From positions 1 through 64,000 of the forward strand of contig CBFIHP010000006.1 in assembly GCA_965662355.1 (NCBI GenBank): a stretch of DNA of 64,000 nt. The letters are read 5' to 3'. This document shows, in pieces, positions 54,811 to 62,320 of this stretch. The stretch's first letter is position 1, and each line of letters starts with the position of its first letter. The DNA comes from GCA-2683825 sp965662355. Its GTDB lineage: Bacteria; Planctomycetota; UBA1135; GCA-002686595. A program made the position numbers and the translations under genes. The notes under the pieces are model-generated. The model was not told the origin of the DNA and ran no database searches. It was given only the letters and a program-made list of their open reading frames with translations.

Positions 54811-54828
54811 TTTCAAGAATTCCTGAAA
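54811..54828. promoter_or_regulatory. Candidate operator of the GbsR/MarR-like regulator
   Basis: TTTCAAGAATTCCTGAAA matches its own reverse complement at 16 of 18 positions and stands out as AT-rich in GC-rich surroundings. It lies 48 bases upstream of the regulator's ATG, in the divergent promoter gap with the TPR lipoprotein gene, which is where an autoregulator of the MarR group would bind. Confidence 0.45.
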
Positions 54829-54861
54829 ACCGGCGCGGAGCGAAGGGAGCTTATGCCACTT

Positions 54862-54871
54862 GGGGGGGGGG
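54862..54871. repeat. G10 homopolymer in the divergent promoter gap
   Basis: Ten G in a row, the longest homopolymer I saw in a non-coding part of the window. It lies between the regulator and the TPR lipoprotein gene. Such tracts can slip during replication and alter promoter spacing; no evidence of variation is available from one sequence. Confidence 0.8.
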
Positions 54872-55021
54872 AGTTCCACCTCCAGGCATCGAAAAGAGCC
54901 ACTTTTCTCGGCAGGGGGCCAGCGGATCTCGGAATCCGGCGACTGGGGGGTGCCCCTCTCCCAGGTGCTACGAAATCGCAGCGTCCATGGGAGGTCCGCA
55001 CGTGGGCTATGCTGGGCGCCG

Positions 55022-55957
55022 ATGTCCCAGAACACCGCCTCCGCGTTCTCCCTCGTCACCCTCTCCGTGTTGTCGCTCAGCGTGTGCAGCGTTGGCTGTT
55101 ACTCGCCACCTCCGAGCGCTGCCCAAACGACATCGCTCCTGGGCGAGCCGCTCTACGCGCCGCGGCTCGAAGAAGCGGTCTTCTCGAAACGCAGCGATCA
55201 GCTGGCTGCGGCCCAGGCGAGTTTCCGGGCCGAGCCCAGCGAGAAGAACACCATCTGGTACGGGCGGCGTTTGGCCTATCTGGGCCGCTACCTCGATGCC
55301 ATCGATGTCTTCTCGGCGGGGCTGGAGCGCTTTCCAGAAAGCTATCGGCTGCGCCGCCATCGCGGACATCGCTACCTGTCCTTGCGGCGTTTCGAAGAAG
55401 CCCTCGCGGACTTCACGGCGGCTGCCCGCATCGCCGAAGACGTGTCCGATGAACTCGAGCCCGATGGCATGCCGAACAAGCTCGGTATTCCGCGCAGCAG
55501 CACGCACTCGAACATCTATTACCACCTTGGACTCGTCGAGTACTTGATGGGGGACTTCGAGGCCTCGCGGGTGAGTTACGAGCGTTGTCTGACGTATTCG
55601 CAGAACGACGACATGCAGTGCGCGAGTCGCTACTGGTTGTATCTCGACTTCTGCCGGTTGGGGCGTGCCGAAGAAGCCGCGCGCGTTCTGGAGCCCGTTT
55701 CCGCGGACATGGACGTCATCGAAAACTTCGGCTACCAGAACCTCCTGTTGCTCTTCAAGGAAGCGAAGACTGTCGACGAGGTTCTTCCCGATGCTTCGGA
55801 CGGCATCGTCAGTGCGACGGTGGCCTACGGTGTTTCCATGTGGCACTTGACGAACGGACGCCGGAAGGAAGCACTGGCGATCTGGAAAGAACTCGTCACG
55901 GGACCCGCTTGGCCGGCCTTTGGATTCATTGCCGCGGAAGCAGAGCTGGTACGTTGA
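55022..55957 (+). CDS. TPR-containing lipoprotein of unknown function
   Basis: 311 residues from ATG 55022. The lipoprotein signal peptide ends in SVGC (Cys26). The body is tetratricopeptide-like: repeats such as NTIWYGRRLAYLGRYLDAIDVF, YRLRRHRGHRYLSLRRFEEAL and SNIYYHLGLVEYLMGDFEASRVSY. It probably scaffolds proteins on the periplasmic or outer-membrane face. It is divergent from the biosynthetic operon and lies 11 bases ahead of the second PVC cytochrome, so it may serve that gene; no enzyme motif. Confidence 0.7.
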   Translation: MSQNTASAFSLVTLSVLSLSVCSVGCYSPPPSAAQTTSLLGEPLYAPRLEEAVFSKRSDQLAAAQASFRAEPSEKNTIWYGRRLAYLGRYLDAIDVFSAGLERFPESYRLRRHRGHRYLSLRRFEEALADFTAAARIAEDVSDELEPDGMPNKLGIPRSSTHSNIYYHLGLVEYLMGDFEASRVSYERCLTYSQNDDMQCASRYWLYLDFCRLGRAEEAARVLEPVSADMDVIENFGYQNLLLLFKEAKTVDEVLPDASDGIVSATVAYGVSMWHLTNGRRKEALAIWKELVTGPAWPAFGFIAAEAELVR

Positions 55958-55968
55958 GGAGTCAGACT

Positions 55969-58887
55969 ATGTCACGGATGTATCTCGTTTCCTTGTTGAC
56001 CCTGGCGAGCGTTTTCGCGTGGGCCTCTTGTGCGTCGCCGAACACCGAGAAACCTCAGGAGCAGGAAGTCGCGCCCGTTCCCGATTGGATCTGGAATCGC
56101 GGGGAAGCCGAGGCCGGTGAGAAGATCGAGCTACAGCTCACCTTCGCAGTCCATGCAGAACTCGCTTCGGCCAGACTCTGGGCCGCGGCGGACGACGTCA
56201 TGGAGATTCGCGTCAACGAAGAGCTCGTCGCGGAGAGCACGGAATGGCGGGTTCCGGTCGAACTCGACATCGTTTCGAGACTCGATGTCGGTCCACAGGT
56301 TCTCAGCGTTTGGGCGGCCAACAACGTTGGCCCCGGAGGTTTTTGCGCCGAACTCGTGCTGAACTACGCCGACGGTCGCTCGGAACGCCACGCCAGCGGC
56401 CCTGCGTGGCGCGTTCGTCTCGCGGATAGCGACGCTGCCTGGGTTGCGGCGACATCCATCGCTCCGCTGGGCTCGGAACCCTGGGGTGCTCTGGAAGAAG
56501 CCCGAGCACCGTCCTTCTCACTTCCGACGGCAGGTTCCGATATCGACGTGCCCGAGGGCTTTGACGTTGAGTGCATCTACGCCGTCTCCCGGGCCAGGCA
56601 AGGGTCCTGGGTGAGTCTGACGCATGACGGACACGGGCGCTTGATCGCTAGCGATCAGTATGGAGATCTCTATCGCATCACACTCTCAGCGCCCTCCGAT
56701 CGCGGGTCGCCATTCGTCGAGCGCCTGGACGTACAGCTAGGCGAAGCCCACGGATTGCTGCACGCCTTCGGTGCTCTGTATGTCGTCGTCAACGCCGGCG
56801 GCTCCTACGAGAGCGGGCTCTATCGTTTGCGAGAGAAGGCAGACGGAAGCTACGGCGAGCCCGAGCAGCTGAAGGTCTTCAAGGGCAATGGAGAACACGG
56901 CCCACACGCCATCGTCCTGGGTCCAAATGGCGAGTCCTTGTACATCATTGCCGGCAATCACACCGATCTGCCGCAAGTGGATCTGTCGCAGGTGCCCATG
57001 TTGTGGGCCGAGGATCGCCTGGGGCCGCATCTGAACGATCCGAACGGTCATGCGGTCGGTATCGAAGCACCGGGGGGTTGGGTTTGCCGCACGGACCCCG
57101 ACGGCAAGGTCTGGGAGCTGGTCGCGATGGGCTTTCGCAATGCCTACGACATCGCCTTCAACGCCGATGGCGAGCTGTTCACGTACGACTCGGACATGGA
57201 GTGGGATGTCGGTATGCCCTGGTACCGCCCGACGCGCGTGCTGCACGTGGCGCACGGCGCCGAATTCGGTTGGCGCACCGGAACCGGCAAGTGGCCCGTA
57301 TCCCATCCCGATTCGTTGCCCTCGGCCGTCGATCTTGGTCTGGCGTCGCCGACCGGTGTGCTGTTTGGAACCGGGACCTCCTTCCCCGCACCCTGGCGCG
57401 AGACGTTGTTCGTCGCCGACTGGGCGTACGGGACGCTGCACGCCGTACACCTGGAGGATCGCGGAGGCTCGTACGGAGGCACGTCCGAGCCTTTCCTGTC
57501 GGGCAAGGCCTTGCCCTTGACCGACCTCGCGACGACCGGGGACGGGGCTCTCTACTTCACGACCGGTGGCCGTCGCGCACAATCGGGCCTCTATCGCGTG
57601 CGCTGGACTGGAGCTGTGAGGCCTGCTTCCCTCGCCAGCGCTTCCAGTGAGCGGGACGTAGATCGTGAACAGATGGAGAAGCGCCTGGTGTTGCGCACCT
57701 TCGAGGGCCTGCGGCGCGAGGGTGTGATCAGCTCCGTTCCGGCGCAGGCGATGTTCGCCAACCTGGACTCCCAGGATCGCTACGAGCGTTATCGGTACCG
57801 GGCGCTGATCGAAGGCCAATCCGTTGCCAGCTGGCGCGACATCGCGCTGGCGGAGGAACGGCCGAACGCACGAATCGAGGCAGCGCTGGCCTTGGTTCGT
57901 GCAGACGAGGAGCTCAGCGCCGAGGAGCTCTACGCGCGAATCGCTACCTGGTCGTTCGAGGAGATGGAGCCGTCGCGGCTTCTGGCGGCCTTGCGCGTCG
58001 CCGAGCTGTCCTTGATTCGGATGGACGACGCCGCGCCCCATGCGTTGGCGACACTCGGGACCCGGCTCGCGGGAATGTTGCCGACGACCGAGGATCGCGT
58101 GAATCTCGAGCTGGTGCGAATCCTGGCCCACTTGCAGGTACCCGAAACGGCGTCCCTCGGCGTCGATTTGCTGCAAAGCGCATCATCGCAGGAGGTCGGT
58201 ATCGAGCTCGCGCTGGTCCTGAGCCAGTTGAGGGCGGGCTGGAACGCGGACACGAAGGCGCGCTATCTCGCCTGGTTCGTCGACACCGCAGCGGGCATCG
58301 AAGGCGGCCACTCCTCGAAGAAGTACATACGCAAGATTCGCGAGATGGCCCACGAGAGCCTGGGCGTGGCACTTCCCCCGGAATCTGACGAACCTGAGCC
58401 CGCGCCGGTGGCGTTGGAGGCGAAGTACGACTGGAAGGTGGCCGAGCTGTTCTCGCTATGGGATCGCTCGCAGACGGAGCGCTCGCTCGAGCGCGGGGCC
58501 GAGCTCTATAGCAAGGCGACTTGCGCGACGTGCCATCGTTTCGGCAAGGACGGAGGCAGTCAGGGGCCCGACCTGACGGGTGTGGCCTCTCGTTTCTCGG
58601 TGCGCGACATTCTGGAGGCCCTGGTCGAGCCGTCTCGCACCGTTTCGGATCAGTATCGTGACCTCGAGCTGTGGAAAGAGAACGGCGACGTGGTCGTCGG
58701 TCGGCTCGAGGACGAGGTCGATGGCAACTACGTGATGCGCACGGGCCTCATGGACGAACGGGTGACGGTCCCGGTCGATGACGTCACCGAGAAGCGCGAG
58801 CACGCGCTGTCACGTATGCCCGAGGATCTCCTGGATCCATTCGATGAGGAAGAGGTGCTGGATCTCCTGGCATTCTTGCTTCAGTAG
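55969..58887 (+). CDS. PVC-type cytochrome c / beta-propeller lipoprotein
   Basis: 972 residues; ATG 55969 after a GAGGAG ribosome site. A lipobox-like WASC ends the signal peptide (Cys about 20). Order: N-terminal galactose-binding-like beta-sandwich (about 30-170); six-bladed glucose/sorbosone-dehydrogenase-type propeller (about 185-555, with HGPHAIVLGPNGESLYIIAGNHT and MGFRNAYDIAFNADGEL); helical HEAT-like part (about 570-790); and a C-terminal PVC heme domain with Cys852-x2-Cys855-His856. It is a second, shorter relative of the protein at 23.8-27.6 kb, here without DUF1080. Likely a periplasmic sugar-oxidising or electron-transfer protein. Confidence 0.83.
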   Translation: MSRMYLVSLLTLASVFAWASCASPNTEKPQEQEVAPVPDWIWNRGEAEAGEKIELQLTFAVHAELASARLWAAADDVMEIRVNEELVAESTEWRVPVELDIVSRLDVGPQVLSVWAANNVGPGGFCAELVLNYADGRSERHASGPAWRVRLADSDAAWVAATSIAPLGSEPWGALEEARAPSFSLPTAGSDIDVPEGFDVECIYAVSRARQGSWVSLTHDGHGRLIASDQYGDLYRITLSAPSDRGSPFVERLDVQLGEAHGLLHAFGALYVVVNAGGSYESGLYRLREKADGSYGEPEQLKVFKGNGEHGPHAIVLGPNGESLYIIAGNHTDLPQVDLSQVPMLWAEDRLGPHLNDPNGHAVGIEAPGGWVCRTDPDGKVWELVAMGFRNAYDIAFNADGELFTYDSDMEWDVGMPWYRPTRVLHVAHGAEFGWRTGTGKWPVSHPDSLPSAVDLGLASPTGVLFGTGTSFPAPWRETLFVADWAYGTLHAVHLEDRGGSYGGTSEPFLSGKALPLTDLATTGDGALYFTTGGRRAQSGLYRVRWTGAVRPASLASASSERDVDREQMEKRLVLRTFEGLRREGVISSVPAQAMFANLDSQDRYERYRYRALIEGQSVASWRDIALAEERPNARIEAALALVRADEELSAEELYARIATWSFEEMEPSRLLAALRVAELSLIRMDDAAPHALATLGTRLAGMLPTTEDRVNLELVRILAHLQVPETASLGVDLLQSASSQEVGIELALVLSQLRAGWNADTKARYLAWFVDTAAGIEGGHSSKKYIRKIREMAHESLGVALPPESDEPEPAPVALEAKYDWKVAELFSLWDRSQTERSLERGAELYSKATCATCHRFGKDGGSQGPDLTGVASRFSVRDILEALVEPSRTVSDQYRDLELWKENGDVVVGRLEDEVDGNYVMRTGLMDERVTVPVDDVTEKREHALSRMPEDLLDPFDEEEVLDLLAFLLQ

Positions 58888-58928
58888 ATCGATTCGCCTC
58901 TCGTACTCGATTCAACAGGAAGGTCCGT

Positions 58929-61841
58929 TTGCTAGGGGAACGTTGTTGCACGGTCTTGTTCGGTGTCTGGCTGTCCGCCTCGGTCGCCTCCCAGGGGGCT
59001 CCGGTCGATGGCAGCGTCTCTCCCGTTGACACCTGGTACACCCAAGGCGGCTGCGCTTCGCGTTCGGGAGCGACGTTGACGCCGCCGGTCGTGGGGGACC
59101 TCGCACCCGCCTGGAGTTTCGAGGCGAAGGGAACGATCGAATCCGAACCCCTCGTATGGAACCGCAGCGTGTTCGTGGCCAGTCGCGATACCAAGGGACG
59201 CGCCTGGATCGAGTGGGTCGATCTCGAGACCGGAGAGCGCGTCGCCAAGAAGAACTTCAAGACCGATGTGTCGCTCGATCCTTCGATATGGCGTAACCGG
59301 CTCGTTGTGCGCTCCGGTCGGAAGAAGCTCTCGTTCTTTCGTCTGTCGAAAGGTGCGATCACGAAGATTAACGACTATCGAGCGCAGCAGGAACTCTCGG
59401 CTCCCTTGCTCTTCGAGACCGATGTGTTCGTCTTCGAAGGCGACGCCATGGTGTCGTTGAAGTCCGGGCGTTCCAGTGCGAACTGGAGACGTCCGGGGCG
59501 CTTCCGCGGTCGTCCTAGCCTGTACGGGGACATGGTCTATGGATTGCAGTACTCCCCAGGAGGCGAAGTGCACCTGCTGCAGGTCGATCGGGTGGATGGC
59601 GAAGTGCGCCGCAAGCGGATCGCAGGCGCTTATCCAGGTGTGCCTGGATTCGACCAGGAAGCGAGCGTTCAGATCTTCGATGGCGTGGTACTGGCACACC
59701 ACGCCGCCCCGGTCCAAAGTAGCTCCGGTCAGAGCTTTCGCGCCGCCTACTGGGCCTCGAACGCGGACCAGCCGGCGCTGATCGATTGTCTCGTTCCCAT
59801 GGTGCAGGCCCAGGGCAAGTGCCTCGGGTTTCTGGGCGGAGATCCCGGAGGGCTGCAGCATCTCGAGCTCTCGAGCAGCGCTCGCAAGGGCAGTCTGTTG
59901 GCCTTGCCCGGAAAGCGCCCGAAGCTGTTCGAGGACATCGTGGCTCCCTCGCTCGCGGGTGGGGGCGTGGCGTACCTGGGCTCGATGGCGCTCGATGTCG
60001 TGGATTACGAGGTTTTGTGGAGAATCGATGGGCGAACACGCTTTCCCCTCGTTCCGGCTCGCGACACCGTGCTGGTCGTGCGCGGGGATGCGACCTTGGT
60101 CGCTCTCTGCAATCGCGATCTTTCCCGGGCTGAAGTGCAGGTCCTGGCTTCCCCGACCAGCGCTCACCGCATTGCGACCGAAGCCCTGATCCTCCGCAAT
60201 GGGGACGTTCTCGATGGCGACTGCGAGGTCGATTGGGAGGCCGCCACCGTGCAGCATGGGGCGAGCACCATTCCCTTTGCGGATGTGCTTTTGATGCTCG
60301 ACGATGAAGGGCGTCTGCTGATCGCGACCACGGGCAGCGCTTTGGATTTCGCCGTGCGTGGGCTCGGCATGGCGCGCGCGGCGCCGGCGTACGCGGCGCT
60401 CGGTCAGGCGGGCGTCACGACCAAGGACGCGGTCTTCCTGGCTCGCATCGCCGCCAAGGCGCGAGCCATGGGGGCAGAGGACGATAGCCTCTTGAACCTG
60501 GAGAAACGGGTCGAGGCCTGGTCGAACAAGCCCCTGAAGAACATCGACAAGAAGACCGTGGCCGCGCTCGAGGAACGTGAGCGTGAAGTCGAGAGGATTC
60601 GGGCCAACACGGCCTTCGAACTACTGCAGGGGCTTGGCGATGTCGGGTCCGAGCGCTTGAAGCTGGAGCTTCTGCGGATCACCTTGCGCGAGTCGGGGGA
60701 TCACGAGGAAGCCTTCAAGGAGGTCTGGAAACGCGTCGCCCTGTCTGCGGCGGCGGGAGTTGAGGCCGGGGAGGGCGAGCTCGTGCGCGGCATTCTCGCC
60801 CGCGATCGCGAGCAACCGTCGGCGAAGCGCGCCCTCGGTTGGATCGAGTATCTCCTCGTTGCCGATGCCCACCCCACAAGCTTCTACGCACCCCCGCAGG
60901 CAACCGCCGGGCTCACGAAGGACCAGCGCGCCCTCGGACGCGCGACGACGCGCTGGCGCAAGGACCTTGTCGGTGCCAGCTCGGGGGACCTGCGCATCCT
61001 CACGCCCCTGGCCGATCCCGAGGTGTTGGCTCAGTGCCTCGCGACGGGCCATCTCGTGACGAGCAAGCTGGACGAGATGTTTGCGCTCGAAGGAGCTACC
61101 GGGGATGGCCGCCCGCCCTTGACGCTCTATCTGTACGAGAGCCAAGAGGAGTACCAGGCGCAGTCGGCGAAACGGGGGGAAGGCGAGGAGGGCGCAACCA
61201 AGTATCGGGCCGGCCATTACTCGGTGCAAGACAACCTTCAGCACGTCTACATGCCCTCGGACAAGGACGCCCGGGATCGAGTGCTGCGAACCTATGCCCA
61301 CGAGTTGACGCACAACTGGGCACAGATGCGTTGTCCACTGTATGAGGTCTCCGAGCTGGATCTCTCCAACCTCCACCGCGCGGGCTACTGGATTGTCGAG
61401 GGGCTCGCGCGTTTCGTGCAGGAGTTCCGCTACGACTTCGAGGTCGGGCTGATCGATCCCTTCAATCCCCGGGCAGGTTGCTTCGACACGCTTGCGAACG
61501 CCCGAGCGCTGCACAACTGGAAAAACCTCTATGGCCTTTCGGGGGCGACGTTCGCCAGCTTGAAGCACGAGCCGCGTCACAGCGTGCCCCTGGAATGGCG
61601 CCTGGGACACAACGCGGCACTGAGCGACGCCAGCCTCTTCTATGCCCAGGCCGCGGCGACCGTGCATTACCTCTATCACGCTGAGAAAGGGCGCTATCGC
61701 GAGCGTCTCTTGCGGTACGTGGCGGCGTACTACACCGGAAAAGACGCCCGGCTGGACATTCAAGAGGCCTTTGGCATCTCTGGGATCGAGCTGGGGGAGC
61801 GTGTCGAGGCTTTTTCGCGCGAGATGCTGGCCCAGGGTTGA
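58929..61841 (+). CDS. Secreted PQQ-like propeller fused to a DUF1570-like metallopeptidase (paralogue 3)
   Basis: 970 residues from TTG 58929, which has a fair ribosome site (AGGAAGG). Signal peptide about 1-21. Residues about 35-400 form a PQQ/BamB-like beta-propeller (SEPLVWNRSVFVASRDTKG-type strands). A helical middle (about 480-660) follows, then a peptidase domain with His791-Glu792-x2-His795 (AHELTH) and Glu824 in WIVEGLARFVQEF. The zinc site links it to the two tandem peptidases at 44-47.6 kb, but the propeller is unique to this one. Propeller-protease fusions suggest substrate recognition by the propeller; that is inference. Confidence 0.75.
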   Translation: MLGERCCTVLFGVWLSASVASQGAPVDGSVSPVDTWYTQGGCASRSGATLTPPVVGDLAPAWSFEAKGTIESEPLVWNRSVFVASRDTKGRAWIEWVDLETGERVAKKNFKTDVSLDPSIWRNRLVVRSGRKKLSFFRLSKGAITKINDYRAQQELSAPLLFETDVFVFEGDAMVSLKSGRSSANWRRPGRFRGRPSLYGDMVYGLQYSPGGEVHLLQVDRVDGEVRRKRIAGAYPGVPGFDQEASVQIFDGVVLAHHAAPVQSSSGQSFRAAYWASNADQPALIDCLVPMVQAQGKCLGFLGGDPGGLQHLELSSSARKGSLLALPGKRPKLFEDIVAPSLAGGGVAYLGSMALDVVDYEVLWRIDGRTRFPLVPARDTVLVVRGDATLVALCNRDLSRAEVQVLASPTSAHRIATEALILRNGDVLDGDCEVDWEAATVQHGASTIPFADVLLMLDDEGRLLIATTGSALDFAVRGLGMARAAPAYAALGQAGVTTKDAVFLARIAAKARAMGAEDDSLLNLEKRVEAWSNKPLKNIDKKTVAALEEREREVERIRANTAFELLQGLGDVGSERLKLELLRITLRESGDHEEAFKEVWKRVALSAAAGVEAGEGELVRGILARDREQPSAKRALGWIEYLLVADAHPTSFYAPPQATAGLTKDQRALGRATTRWRKDLVGASSGDLRILTPLADPEVLAQCLATGHLVTSKLDEMFALEGATGDGRPPLTLYLYESQEEYQAQSAKRGEGEEGATKYRAGHYSVQDNLQHVYMPSDKDARDRVLRTYAHELTHNWAQMRCPLYEVSELDLSNLHRAGYWIVEGLARFVQEFRYDFEVGLIDPFNPRAGCFDTLANARALHNWKNLYGLSGATFASLKHEPRHSVPLEWRLGHNAALSDASLFYAQAAATVHYLYHAEKGRYRERLLRYVAAYYTGKDARLDIQEAFGISGIELGERVEAFSREMLAQG

Positions 61842-61923
61842 GGCCAGACGGATCGGTTCTTGACTCCGCTGCGAGAATGCGCACAAAGGAGCTTCGGCAG
61901 ACGGCGAGCAGGAGGTACTCGCG

Positions 61924-62319
61924 ATGGAGCTTCGAAAAACGACCATTCTCCCTTCCGATGAGAAGGGCCTGGCGCAGCGTATGTTTCGCCACCTGATTCA
62001 CGAGCAGGCCCATGTCTTGCTCGTGGTGCTCGGCAAGGGGCACGAAGCGGAGACGCTCGTGCAGCGCGCCGACAAATTGAGCGGCTTGGTGGGCGAGCCG
62101 CGCTGGGTGTGTTGGGCACGCAAGCCCGATCACATCAAGGCGGTCGTCGAGGAGTTGCGCGACGATGACGAAAAGCTCGGGGAACTGGAGGGGGTACGCG
62201 GTTTTGCCCTGGCACTGACCGACAGTGTGCGCGATGTCTTTCCGCGCGAGGATCGGGTGCCTTCGCTCGTGCGTATCCTCTTGGCGTTCATGCGTGCCGA
62301 GATGCCCGAGGAAGTTTGA
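61924..62319 (+). CDS. Small protein of unknown function
   Basis: 131 residues; a strong AGGAGG ribosome site precedes the ATG. Predicted alpha/beta with no signal peptide or membrane span, so cytoplasmic. Contains HLIHEQAHVLLVVLGKGHEAETLVQRADKL and a DDDEKLGELEGVRGFALALTD part. I do not recognise it. It ends one base before the next gene's ATG, so the two are probably translated together. Confidence 0.65.
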   Translation: MELRKTTILPSDEKGLAQRMFRHLIHEQAHVLLVVLGKGHEAETLVQRADKLSGLVGEPRWVCWARKPDHIKAVVEELRDDDEKLGELEGVRGFALALTDSVRDVFPREDRVPSLVRILLAFMRAEMPEEV

Positions 62320-62320
62320 G

